From Flavobacteriaceae bacterium PS02293 (GTDB lineage Bacteria > Bacteroidota > Bacteroidia > Flavobacteriales > Weeksellaceae), in the NCBI GenBank assembly GCA_029960045.1, contig JASCOV010000003.1, forward strand, positions 62,001-126,000: a stretch of 64,000 bases of DNA. The letters run 5' to 3'. Position numbers and translations under genes: made by a program. Positions 41,187 through 50,998 of the stretch are shown here, in pieces; the first letter of the stretch is position 1, and each line of letters starts with the position of its first letter. A model generated the notes under the pieces. It saw only the letters and a list, made by a program, of their open reading frames with translations, searched no databases and had not been told where the DNA came from.

Positions 41187-42257
41187 TTAATTTCTTGTAA
41201 ATCTAGAACTTAAAAAACCTCTTTTAGCTTCTTCAAAATCTGAACGTGAACAAGGAATACAATTATCAATATTTTCATCCTCTCCAAAATACCAAAGATT
41301 ACTGAAGACATCACGTTTGAAAGCATATTGCTCATCATTAATTAAGACAAAAAACGTCTCATAAGATTTCTCTTTCGGATGTGATCTTTGGATATTAATT
41401 CCTTCTATCAAATACCAAATCATCTGTGCCAAAAGCTGATGATTGAGCTGAGAATCTGAATAGATATTATAATTGAAAACCCCAACAGACTTCAGTTTTT
41501 CGCCAAGCCCGATTTCTTTCATATAAGCGCAAACTTCCCTTTTATTAAGGCCATTCACTTGCGGATTGATGGAAAATGCTTCGTTGAAACTTTCTACAGC
41601 GTCACAGTTGATTGTCACCAAATCTGCTTTCCTGAAGTAAGGTTCGGTTTTCTCTGTGGAATTCATCATTTCTGCCAATCGGACAATATCAAACTGAACT
41701 TCTTTGATGAGTTTCACAGAATCCATTTCGTTCAGATGTTTCTGATAACCAAGATGATGGTAGTTTTTGATAGAGAAATTTTTCGACCCTAAGATTTTAC
41801 TTAGAAAATTAGATTCGTGGATTTCTTCGTCTTGTTTAAGAGAAACCACGTTGCTGATTTGGGTATAATTAATGTCTTTCTGATGAAAACTGAGCGCAGA
41901 AAAAAGTGACAACGCAAAATCATTGCTTCCACCAATAATTACGGGAATGGCATGTTTGTAATGACAAGCGGATAAAACCTCCTGCAGAATATAATGAGAA
42001 TCCTGCTGTGTTTTCCCAGAAACCAAATCGCCCAGATCCACAATCGGGATATCAAAATCAAGTTGAGACAGTTTGTAAAACTCTCTACGGATTTGGGTAA
42101 ATTCCTGACTGTCTGCATCGCCATTTGCGCCCCGGTAATCTGATAAAAACAACAAGACAATGCTGTCTTCCTTGATACCATTGATGATTTTGTCTCCGAT
42201 CTGCCAATTCTCGGTTCGGATTTTTCTTGGTGGAATAATAAAATCTTCGAAGTTCAT
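41187..42257 (-). CDS. arginase/ureohydrolase-fold protein with degenerate metal site
   Basis: A 356-residue protein. It follows the ureohydrolase plan: IPVIIGGSNDFALSLFSAL in the place of the GGDHS motif, and ADLVTINCDAVESFNEAFS in the place of SxDxDxxDP. Most manganese ligands (His, and the Asp of GGDH) are replaced, so amidinohydrolase activity is doubtful. It could be a structural or binding relative. It lies inside the polysaccharide operon, between a GT-C enzyme and a GT2 enzyme with gaps of 3-5 bp, so it is co-expressed, but no polysaccharide role is known to me. Confidence 0.75.
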   Translation of the reverse strand: MNFEDFIIPPRKIRTENWQIGDKIINGIKEDSIVLLFLSDYRGANGDADSQEFTQIRREFYKLSQLDFDIPIVDLGDLVSGKTQQDSHYILQEVLSACHYKHAIPVIIGGSNDFALSLFSALSFHQKDINYTQISNVVSLKQDEEIHESNFLSKILGSKNFSIKNYHHLGYQKHLNEMDSVKLIKEVQFDIVRLAEMMNSTEKTEPYFRKADLVTINCDAVESFNEAFSINPQVNGLNKREVCAYMKEIGLGEKLKSVGVFNYNIYSDSQLNHQLLAQMIWYLIEGINIQRSHPKEKSYETFFVLINDEQYAFKRDVFSNLWYFGEDENIDNCIPCSRSDFEEAKRGFLSSRFTRN

Positions 42258-42262
42258 TGATT

Positions 42263-43819
42263 CTATTTTATAATATTAATGATCACATCTTTTGGCGTTT
42301 CTTTGGAAAACTCAACCAATTGATTTCTAAGCTTATCTGCATTTTCTTTTTTTACTGCGTAGAAAGAAACCGTAGTCCCTCCCGCCATGTAAAGATCCGG
42401 AATTGTAAGTGTTCCTACTTTGGTAAAATAGTCCGGCATTTTTACCCATTCATCGAAAACCAAAGCCACTTCAAAATCCTGTAGCTTGGCGGTATTATAA
42501 ATATAACTTTGAAGTTTTTTATTATCTGTAAACTTACCGTGATCTTCTTTTCTAAGTTTCGCAACCTCTATACTTCCCAATCCATAAGTATCAAGAAGAT
42601 GAATGTTGTTGAAGTACGTTATCGCACCAATATCATTTGCTATGACTTTGGAATTTCTATGATATTTATGAAGAAAATCTGCCAATTGGATTTGTTGGTC
42701 GAAAATGTTTTTTGATGCCATCGTTTGAAATTTCAGCATCGGAACGAATCGTAAAAAAAACGTGAGTAATAATAACATTACCATTCCAAATTTCAACACT
42801 GTATTTCTGATTTTTCTCTGAAAAAGATCATCCGCAAAAGGCGAAATTGCAAATAAAACAATGACAACCAAATAGGCTTCGTAACGGATAAGCCAACCAA
42901 AATTGGCAAACAAAAGATGAACCGAAAAACCACAGAAAACTACAAATGGAACTGCATTTTTGGAAATCTTATCTGTTAATGATTTTTGATTTTTTGATTT
43001 GATGAAAATCTGAATTAACAAAATTAAGATTAATATCAAAACTGAGATTCCACGATAGGCATTTCCAGCAACCCGAATTAAAAACCCAACGATCCCGTCA
43101 TTTGTATTCCCTTTTAAGATCAAAGAGTTTGGAAGGAAAAATGAACCGTGCTGTACAGAAATCCACCCGTAAATCACAACCGGCGTAATGGCAAATAATC
43201 CCAGCGCAATGCTTTTCATATATTCTTTCTTGATAAAGAAAAGATAAACACATATGAAAAATACAAAGAATAAACTTTCATATCTGAAACCCGTTGCTAA
43301 AATTGAAAGTAATGCAAGATTGGAAAAATTCCTTGGCGTATCATTCTCAAGATATTTTTGAAAAAACAGTAATACCAAAATCATTGTCAATGTATGGAAA
43401 ACATGCTCCATTCCGATCATAATCATCAGATGCAAAGGCATTAATAAAACTATTGCTGACAGAAAAACAATATAAGTTGTTTTTGAAAACCTCCTGAGAT
43501 AATTGTGCAAAATCCAAATCAAAAAAATCCCTGCAATTGAATTAGCGACAAAAGGAATATATTCCCAATTGCCAAAAACTTTAATCAGAATGGCCAACAA
43601 AAATGTGAAAAATGGAGAAGAAGTCGTGGAGGAAAACTCGTATTGTGTAATTCCCCAAACGCTGAATTCTGCAAAATTCTTCGCCATAGACAGATGAATA
43701 TAAGCATCATCCAACGGATAAATATACCGTCCGGCAAAACTTGTTACCGGTTGAATATTGAAAAAAATCAACAATCCAAGAATCAAAAATATGAATAGAA
43801 GTAAAATTTGTTTTTTCAT
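42263..43819 (-). CDS. multi-pass GT-C-type glycosyltransferase
   Basis: A 518-residue membrane protein with about ten helices in its first 400 residues. The first outside loop carries PLDDAYIHLSMAKNF, the DD/ED catalytic-type motif of polyprenol-phosphate-sugar-dependent GT-C enzymes. A C-terminal soluble portion contains IANDIGAITYFNNIHLLDTYGLGS, typical of the PMT/ArnT-like group in Flavobacteriia. Acceptor unknown. It is in the polysaccharide operon 5 bp before the arginase-like gene. Confidence 0.8.
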   Translation of the reverse strand: MKKQILLLFIFLILGLLIFFNIQPVTSFAGRYIYPLDDAYIHLSMAKNFAEFSVWGITQYEFSSTTSSPFFTFLLAILIKVFGNWEYIPFVANSIAGIFLIWILHNYLRRFSKTTYIVFLSAIVLLMPLHLMIMIGMEHVFHTLTMILVLLFFQKYLENDTPRNFSNLALLSILATGFRYESLFFVFFICVYLFFIKKEYMKSIALGLFAITPVVIYGWISVQHGSFFLPNSLILKGNTNDGIVGFLIRVAGNAYRGISVLILILILLIQIFIKSKNQKSLTDKISKNAVPFVVFCGFSVHLLFANFGWLIRYEAYLVVIVLFAISPFADDLFQRKIRNTVLKFGMVMLLLLTFFLRFVPMLKFQTMASKNIFDQQIQLADFLHKYHRNSKVIANDIGAITYFNNIHLLDTYGLGSIEVAKLRKEDHGKFTDNKKLQSYIYNTAKLQDFEVALVFDEWVKMPDYFTKVGTLTIPDLYMAGGTTVSFYAVKKENADKLRNQLVEFSKETPKDVIINIIK

Positions 43820-43828
43820 CAGTATTTA

Positions 43829-44959
43829 TTAAAATTTGCTCCACAAGAAGTTTGTGTAAGTGTCTGGTGTAAATCTACCAGCAAGACCTTGGTAACTTGC
43901 AAAAACGAAATAATAAAAGATCATAAAACTGACAAAAAAGAAATGCCAAAACCTTGTACTATTTGTTTTTTCCATTCCATAAATAATGTTAGGAATTACC
44001 AAAGCAGAAAATCCTATATACACCCCAACCAGTCTAGTTGAAAATACAGGATTGTCCCGGAAAATAAAATAGAGACAGACTCCAAAAACCAAAATATTCC
44101 GCAGATATTCATAATACCACACTCTCTTACTGGCGGTTTTATCATAAACAATCAGCAAAAAAGAATTGAGAATCATTGTTGCATCCATAAAGCTGGAAGC
44201 TTTGTCTTCATAACCAATATATCCATTGTAACCATTGGAAACATCTTGTAGATTAAGACTGCCCAAAAAGCTTGAAAATAAATTATATACCTGAAATGGA
44301 GAAAGAATAATACAGGTCATGATAGCATAGAAAATCCGGTTGGCATTCAGTGGTATCAATACCAGCCAATAGGCAGGCAAAAAGATAATAGCAGACTTAT
44401 GGAATCCATATGCAATATAAAGACAGAGAAGATACCAAATCAATTTTCTTTCCTTGATGAATTGATAAGAAAGAATACAAACCGACATTCCAAGTGCCTG
44501 TCTCATGTGCCCACTATCTGCGATAAAATATCCGGGAATAGTTAATAGTAGTGCTGAAAAAACCGGATACGGAGAATCTTTTCTAAACGTCCAAAGCTTT
44601 AGTCCCAATGTGATACATGCACTTACAAATGTAAAAGATTGAAATGGACCTCCGAAAGAGAAAACAAACTTATTGAGCATCACGTACATCCACTCAATTT
44701 CCAAATCGCTTTTCCCCATCATCATTTTATTTACCAACTCCGAATATTCTATTGTGGGAAAGTATAAAGAATAGAATGACCTGTAAATAGGATAATCTGC
44801 CCCAACATTTCCACGCATCCCCGATAATAATATCATAATGATCGCTACAAACCAAATTGGAAATGAAGATTTTTTTCCTTCTTTATCATATACTTCCTGA
44901 AAACTAAACAATATCAGTATCACAAAAAGAATGGTGAAAGCTGGATGTAGTATTATCAT
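43829..44959 (-). CDS. EpsG-family polysaccharide polymerase
   Basis: A 376-residue protein with about ten membrane helices and the EpsG-type pattern MRGNVGADYPIYRSFY after the second helix, followed by DLEIEWMYVMLNKFV and DSGHMRQALGMSVCILSYQF. EpsG proteins polymerise exported repeat units at the outer side of the inner membrane (Wzy role). It lies 9 bp before the GT-C gene. A 184-bp AT-rich gap separates it from the GT4 gene upstream. Confidence 0.85.
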   Translation of the reverse strand: MIILHPAFTILFVILILFSFQEVYDKEGKKSSFPIWFVAIIMILLSGMRGNVGADYPIYRSFYSLYFPTIEYSELVNKMMMGKSDLEIEWMYVMLNKFVFSFGGPFQSFTFVSACITLGLKLWTFRKDSPYPVFSALLLTIPGYFIADSGHMRQALGMSVCILSYQFIKERKLIWYLLCLYIAYGFHKSAIIFLPAYWLVLIPLNANRIFYAIMTCIILSPFQVYNLFSSFLGSLNLQDVSNGYNGYIGYEDKASSFMDATMILNSFLLIVYDKTASKRVWYYEYLRNILVFGVCLYFIFRDNPVFSTRLVGVYIGFSALVIPNIIYGMEKTNSTRFWHFFFVSFMIFYYFVFASYQGLAGRFTPDTYTNFLWSKF

Positions 44960-45143
44960 TAGTTTTTAGAAAATTTTTACAAAAGTATTAAAAATGATTG
45001 TTAATCTTATTCTCTATAATAATTAAAGACTTCTTTTTATTTCAAGTCATCATCTTTATAAAGTTTATTTTGAATTATTTTAAAAAAAATATTTTTCATT
45101 TTCATTTTCTAAAATACACAACTGATTTAATTGTAAATAATTA

Positions 45144-46274
45144 CTATTTTAAAAGAAGTTTCCATTTATCAATAATTATATTTTTTTTCCATTTTTGTGA
45201 ATCTGAATAACTAGAACTCATCAAATCAGTTAATATTTCAGGATTTTGAACAAGATAGTTCAGTTTATCTTTAAACTCTTCCTTATTTCTTAGTGGAATT
45301 AGAAATCCATTTTCTTTATTCACTATTTCAGAAGGCCCACTAGGACAGTCATATGCTATCAGAGCATTGGAAGTAAACATAGCTTCTACCAGAACAACAC
45401 CGAAAGCCTCTCTTAGGGATGTGAGGCAGTTTATCTTGGATTTCGAAATAACATGACGCACATTATCAGAATCTAATTGTCCTAAAAGGGAAACATTTGA
45501 TAAAGAATTATCGTCTATATATTTATTTAGAATAGGCATTTCCGGTCCGTCCCCAATGATTTTAACCTGCCAGTCTACAGACAATTCAGCTTCCTTTATG
45601 ATTTCCAGAAATTCCAACACATTTTTCTCCTGATCTAGTCTTGCAATCATTGTAATGAGGTTTTCTTTCTTATCATTAGGAATAAAGTCTTGATCTTCAA
45701 TATGCCTGTCCATCATATTTCCAATAACAACAGTCTGTGGATTAATGGCTTTATAATAGATATAATCATCTTGATTTAAGCAAATTACCTCTCGGAAGTT
45801 TTTATAAGATGGCTTTAATTTATTCCAAAACACTCCACCAACCTTATGGCTCATATGCTCCCAGGCAATGGCTTTATGACCCACACTTTTATTAAGAGCT
45901 AATGCGCAAGACAATTTGTACCAACAAGATATGATTAAGTCATATTTCATTTGATTTTTTTTCAGCCAAGCATTCATCAATATTGTCACTCCTAATTGAT
46001 AAATATATGAATTGATATTATCTAGCTTTGGAATGAAACGAAAATATTTTTTATTGAATTTACATAGTTTAAAAGTCCAAAATGAGAAAGAATCGACATA
46101 ATGTTTTTTTATCCGATTATCGAGAGGATAAAAATCTTCGTGCTCACCCATTAGAAAAAGAATGTCAACCTCGTAGCCTTCAGTTACAAGTTCATTGGCA
46201 AGATTTACCAAAACTTTTGCAACGCCACCAGCTTTGATGTTTTGATAGTAAACAAACAAAATTTTCCTTTTCAT
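45144..46274 (-). CDS. glycosyltransferase family 4
   Basis: A 376-residue GT-B enzyme. The start at ATG 46274 gives the usual opening MKRKILFVYYQNIKAGGVAKVLVNLAN; the longer frame adds 24 hydrophobic residues without family sense. The C-terminal domain has the nucleotide-sugar motifs IIGDGPEMPIL and LREAFGVVLVEAMFTSNALIAYDCPSG (EX7E-like). Sugar unknown. Part of the minus-strand polysaccharide locus. Confidence 0.9.
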   Translation of the reverse strand: MKRKILFVYYQNIKAGGVAKVLVNLANELVTEGYEVDILFLMGEHEDFYPLDNRIKKHYVDSFSFWTFKLCKFNKKYFRFIPKLDNINSYIYQLGVTILMNAWLKKNQMKYDLIISCWYKLSCALALNKSVGHKAIAWEHMSHKVGGVFWNKLKPSYKNFREVICLNQDDYIYYKAINPQTVVIGNMMDRHIEDQDFIPNDKKENLITMIARLDQEKNVLEFLEIIKEAELSVDWQVKIIGDGPEMPILNKYIDDNSLSNVSLLGQLDSDNVRHVISKSKINCLTSLREAFGVVLVEAMFTSNALIAYDCPSGPSEIVNKENGFLIPLRNKEEFKDKLNYLVQNPEILTDLMSSSYSDSQKWKKNIIIDKWKLLLK

Positions 46275-46332
46275 ATAAGACTTAAAGTTTAGCAATTTAT
46301 AAAAAATTTTGAGACAATAATTTAATACATAA

Positions 46333-46363
46333 AAATAGCCGAACAATTAAGTTCGACTATTTT
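46333..46363 (-). terminator. terminator of the T9SS protein gene
   Basis: Stem AAAATAGCCGAAC (46333-46345) and GTTCGACTATTTT (46351-46363), with A and T tails. 8 bp past the stop codon. Confidence 0.8.
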
Positions 46364-46370
46364 ATTAGAT

Positions 46371-49300
46371 TTAATTTTTAATAATCTTTACCATCTGTTC
46401 AGAATCATTTATTCTTATAAAATAAACGCCTGATGGTAACGATGACAAATCGGTTCGCTTATTATCAAATTTGCTTTGCTTTATCAATTGTCCAGACATA
46501 TTATATATTTGATAATAATAATCCTCTGCATCTTTTGCATCAAGATATAATAAATTACTTACAGGATTAGGATATACAACCACTTTATCACTATTTACCT
46601 TTGCAAATACTTCAGATTGCATCAATGTATTTGTAGCTTGCTTATTATTATTTGGCATAACGGGTATTGTAGGCAGCGGACCTCGCTCTTTACCACCATC
46701 TACATCTTCTTGTTTTACACATCTGCAATTCATAGCTGTGTACGGATCTATATCAGTATTGGAAACCTGCATTCTTCCGAATCTATCAAATCCTAAATAA
46801 CTACCTCTTCCATAAAAATTGGTAGTCAATGTAGAATACCAAATACCTGATAATGATTTACTATTATATGAGCTAAGGTCATGATTAATATTAAAATTTG
46901 GATAAGTTACATTTCTTTGCCCCCTAATATATCCCTTTGGATAATTCCCTAAATTATAGGTAGAATTATTAAACATAAACCCTTTAGTGGTACCATAGGC
47001 TCCTGTATTCACAGTTACACCAAAATATCCAGCCTCTGTATTTGCTATAGCAGTATTTGAGGCTTCATTATTATTTTTAAAGCTCCAAGGAGTTGTTTTT
47101 GTATTTGTAACACTACTACTTGCTGCTCCAGAAACAGGATCAGGAATCCTCCAGCCTTTAGGACAAGGGTCAAAAACCGATTTCTTGGTTCCCCAGCCCC
47201 ATCTTTCTGCTAGTAAGTTAGAGTGTTGACTATCATATAACCAGTCAGCTCCATTGGTATAAATAGGATTTGTTGAGCTTGGATTAGGACTAAAAGCTGC
47301 ATCTGGTTTCATGAATCGCATAGGATTTTCAACAGAATATTTTAAAACTTTTGCAACCCTGGTATCTATATTATCTGTTGGTAAAATACTGGCTTTATAA
47401 GTATTATAAAATACTGGATATGTGGCATCATAATTTGTTGATGTTAATGCAGTATACGTTACAACTCCGGAGGAGTTAGTATTCCCTAAGTAAATAGAAT
47501 AAGTTGTCCCAGATGGATTTAAAAACACAGGAATAGGATCTTTTCTTCCCCATTGATAATGAAACCCTTGTGAATTATTTATTAGAGTTATTTCTGTAGC
47601 TGTTGGTGTACTATTCGCAACGTTTGGAAAAGCATCTATTGCACCAATATTTCTATCCATTAATTTTGTTTTCATTATATTTCCATACTTCGTATAATTC
47701 ACATAATTATCTGTATGGATTGGAGTATCATTTACATATGTCAAAGAATCAACCGGAGTATTACTAACCCAAACATGCCAACTCCAATAAACAGGATTGT
47801 TGATACTTCCATTATGCAAAGTAATAACCGCGTTTCCGCTTTTAGTAGCTGCAATTTTTACTTTGATTTTCGTATTGGTAATTTGAGCCAAGGTTGCAGG
47901 ACTTGGATTCACTACTGTTACGTTTGTTACAAGATCATTTTTATCAGACCAGAGAACATTTGCTTTTAAATCATTATGATTAAACGGTTCTAGAATGGAT
48001 GAATTATTTAAAATTTGGCTTTGGACAGAAAATGCTTTACTAACAGGTATTTCTATCTCATCAACAGTATTTTTTGTTATAAGATAAGTATTTGGATTAT
48101 CCAATCCCTCATTATAAAAAGTAGTTTCATTAAAAAATTCTGTTTTGAATTCATAACTGTTTTTCTCTACTAATGGATCTTTTATACATCTACAACCTAA
48201 TGCTTTATTTGTAGTGAAACCAAAAACCGGGATATAATTATACAATCCAAAAACATCAGGATAATTAGTTGCATCTGGTCTGTAATTATTTATTACCTGT
48301 TGAGCATCTGGGATTAATCTTAATGCTCTTGCTCTGGTTGACCATGGTAGATTCTGAGAATTCCACATTGTCATGGTAGCAGTCCATAAGTATGTTTCAT
48401 GCAAATCACTAAATTGCCCATTATGATCTCGTCTGTCAATCATACCTGTACCAGGAAAAATGCCCATATTATTTCCCCCTACATTACTCATATCAAATCC
48501 TGTTTGAGGATAAATTTTTATTCCTTTTAAATAATCCGGCAGCGAAGAACTACCTGGTTTTATATTTGAAACACCTTGACTAGCACTATACACTGAATAG
48601 CCCGGAATATTAACCTTAACTCCAAAAGGAGAATAATCTACCCGAACCTCGTTTGTTGCATGAGCCACTAAAAAAGATGGCATTCTCCATCCATTAGGGC
48701 AAGGATCATAAGAAGATTTTTGTCTATATGGTTTTGCACTCGTAGACTCATTATAGTTTAGCAAAACATTTCCATCAACAATTCCTTTAGAATTATCTGA
48801 CCATAGATCTACTTTACTCAATTCGTAAGTTTGAAGTCCAGGAACGTTTCCAAACCAATTTACATCATAATATACTCCATTATCATTAGCATAATAAGCT
48901 TGAGTACTTGTATTATCTTGATTTACATAGATTAAACTCAAAGGATTCTTAACAGATAATCTGATATTGTCTATTACGTTAGCATTGGATTGGCTCACAT
49001 ATTTTGTCAAATTATCAACAACTTGATATCCTGATGTTTGAGTATGTGCTTGTCTATGGATAATATTACCTATAGAACCAGACACTTCGTAAAACCCTTC
49101 GCCTTTGTTTACCAAAGGAGGCATAGGATCTTTCCTTCCCCATTGATACAACAAGCCTCCATTTTTGTTCCATCCAGCTCCTGTAATAGAATTACCAATA
49201 GCTCCTAGATTTCTATCCATCCATTTCCATTCGGTATCTGGGATAGTCTCAATTGTACCATCGGATAATTCCCTCTGAGCTGGATCATAACTTTTGTATG

Positions 49301-50822
49301 ACGTCCCATTTGTTGGATCATCCGTTGCCCAAATATGCCATGACCAATATATTGTATCTGTAGAATTTCCTGCAGCTCCGACACGAAAAGCAATAACAGC
49401 ATTCCCTTTTTTTATTTTATCAATTGGAACTTTTATTTTAGAATATTCTGTTACTTGTGTATTATTAATCGGCTGATCATTTTCATCGACGAAATCCAGT
49501 TTATAATCTGCTTTACTTTTTATCAATCCTATATTATCTTCCCATAGAACATCAGCTGTTAACAGACCATTTGGAATATCACTTCCTCCCATATATTTCC
49601 CTTGTGTCCACATTGCATAGGCTTTTTTCACTGGTATATAAATACCACTTGCTTCATTTCCGATATCATCCTTACCTGTAAAAATATAACTATTAGGAGC
49701 CAAAGTATAATCTTTATTACAGTTGTTTGTAACACCTAAATAATCCGGAATATATAAAGAAGAAAAACTACCGTCAGAAAATGTAACCTTAAGTTTTGCG
49801 GAATAAGTTCCTACACTTGGGAATATGACATTTGGAGATTGGCCACCAGCCAATACGCTATCATTTCCTTTTTTAAACACCCAATTATAAGATGTTACTG
49901 GTAAAGACTCTCCTTCTACAGTTGCATTGAACGGAGAAGAAACGCCTTTGCAAAATGAAGAGGAAGATGATGAAAGCGATATTGTATTAGACGATTTCAG
50001 CCCTGCACCATACTGCACATTTGCATTGACATCTACAGATCCTCTTACAGAACCATTATTGGTATATAATTGTACATTAATATAATAAGTTCCTGGAGCA
50101 ATAGGATAATTAACAACTTCTGGACTTCTAGAATTCAGCCAGCCTTTTGCTCCATCACTCATCCAGGTAGTGGCTGTAATCTGGGTGGCAGTTGTTGTAT
50201 TATTACTATTGATTTTAACAAGAGATGTCCAGTTTCTAACAAAAGAAAGAGACCTTAAATTTAATTTAGCATCTGTAATCCCTTCTGGTATTGTAAAAAT
50301 TTTGCTTTTGTAATCAAAATAACCAGTTTCCGACCCATGAGTTATCCAAGTACTATTGGGTGGACTACTATTTCCTAATGCAGCATAAGACCATCCAGAA
50401 TAAGTGGTTCTTGTAGTGGGATTAACTGTCACATTGGATGCGTTAGTTACAGACCAGTCACTGTCATTAATATTTATCGGCATCAAACTACCATCATCAT
50501 TTCTTCCTGTGGATAAATCTATTATCGTTCCCGAAGTATTTGAGATCATTTTTTCTAATGTAGAAGATCCTAAGCTATTGGTAACAGTTAATTTTGCTCG
50601 ATAAGGCGCTGTTCCGCTATAAACTACAACTGGATTTGCATTTGTAGAAGTTGAAGGCACTCCGTTCTGAAACTCCCAAAAATAGGTTTGTGGACCACCT
50701 GTACTTTCATCATTAAATGCAATAGAATTACTAGACAACTGTGTGGAAAATTTTGCTATTGGTTTTTGCCCATACAGAAAAAGAGCACAAAACAGCAGAA
50801 CTGTAGTGATTGATTTCATCAT
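46371..50822 (-). CDS. large T9SS-secreted PKD/FISUMP-like protein
   Basis: A 1483-residue surface or secreted protein. It has a signal peptide (to about 20), a PKD domain (about 20-100, FNDESTGGPQTYFWEFQNG) and another PKD-like segment (about 285-365). Two long homologous modules follow (about 375-890 and 905-1395), each with WSWHIWATDD/WSWHVWVSNT, a WMDRN(L/I)GAI motif, YQWGRKDP and YDPCPNGWRMP/FDPCPKGWRIP as in Fibrobacter-type paralogous domains. The C-terminal type A sorting domain (VYPNPVSNLLYLD to VKIIKN) directs export by the type IX system. A TATATTTG lies only 13 bp before the start. Ligand unknown. Confidence 0.85.
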   Translation of the reverse strand: MMKSITTVLLFCALFLYGQKPIAKFSTQLSSNSIAFNDESTGGPQTYFWEFQNGVPSTSTNANPVVVYSGTAPYRAKLTVTNSLGSSTLEKMISNTSGTIIDLSTGRNDDGSLMPININDSDWSVTNASNVTVNPTTRTTYSGWSYAALGNSSPPNSTWITHGSETGYFDYKSKIFTIPEGITDAKLNLRSLSFVRNWTSLVKINSNNTTTATQITATTWMSDGAKGWLNSRSPEVVNYPIAPGTYYINVQLYTNNGSVRGSVDVNANVQYGAGLKSSNTISLSSSSSSFCKGVSSPFNATVEGESLPVTSYNWVFKKGNDSVLAGGQSPNVIFPSVGTYSAKLKVTFSDGSFSSLYIPDYLGVTNNCNKDYTLAPNSYIFTGKDDIGNEASGIYIPVKKAYAMWTQGKYMGGSDIPNGLLTADVLWEDNIGLIKSKADYKLDFVDENDQPINNTQVTEYSKIKVPIDKIKKGNAVIAFRVGAAGNSTDTIYWSWHIWATDDPTNGTSYKSYDPAQRELSDGTIETIPDTEWKWMDRNLGAIGNSITGAGWNKNGGLLYQWGRKDPMPPLVNKGEGFYEVSGSIGNIIHRQAHTQTSGYQVVDNLTKYVSQSNANVIDNIRLSVKNPLSLIYVNQDNTSTQAYYANDNGVYYDVNWFGNVPGLQTYELSKVDLWSDNSKGIVDGNVLLNYNESTSAKPYRQKSSYDPCPNGWRMPSFLVAHATNEVRVDYSPFGVKVNIPGYSVYSASQGVSNIKPGSSSLPDYLKGIKIYPQTGFDMSNVGGNNMGIFPGTGMIDRRDHNGQFSDLHETYLWTATMTMWNSQNLPWSTRARALRLIPDAQQVINNYRPDATNYPDVFGLYNYIPVFGFTTNKALGCRCIKDPLVEKNSYEFKTEFFNETTFYNEGLDNPNTYLITKNTVDEIEIPVSKAFSVQSQILNNSSILEPFNHNDLKANVLWSDKNDLVTNVTVVNPSPATLAQITNTKIKVKIAATKSGNAVITLHNGSINNPVYWSWHVWVSNTPVDSLTYVNDTPIHTDNYVNYTKYGNIMKTKLMDRNIGAIDAFPNVANSTPTATEITLINNSQGFHYQWGRKDPIPVFLNPSGTTYSIYLGNTNSSGVVTYTALTSTNYDATYPVFYNTYKASILPTDNIDTRVAKVLKYSVENPMRFMKPDAAFSPNPSSTNPIYTNGADWLYDSQHSNLLAERWGWGTKKSVFDPCPKGWRIPDPVSGAASSSVTNTKTTPWSFKNNNEASNTAIANTEAGYFGVTVNTGAYGTTKGFMFNNSTYNLGNYPKGYIRGQRNVTYPNFNINHDLSSYNSKSLSGIWYSTLTTNFYGRGSYLGFDRFGRMQVSNTDIDPYTAMNCRCVKQEDVDGGKERGPLPTIPVMPNNNKQATNTLMQSEVFAKVNSDKVVVYPNPVSNLLYLDAKDAEDYYYQIYNMSGQLIKQSKFDNKRTDLSSLPSGVYFIRINDSEQMVKIIKN

Positions 50823-50998
50823 ATTTGTTTTTTACAAATATAAAAAAATACGCAAAAAAACATAAATTAATTTATATTTTTTTAAAAATAAACAACCAAC
50901 AATTTAAATAATTAATCATATTGATTTATAACCACACCAATTCACATATAATCTAAAATACAATAGTAATTTCGAACAAAAACGAAATTATCATTATA

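Noticed and set aside
41187..42257. Arginase-like gene as the hut formimidoylglutamase (HutG-type ureohydrolase)
   Set aside because: The window already has hutF and an N-formylglutamate amidohydrolase, and the metal ligands of the ureohydrolase are missing.
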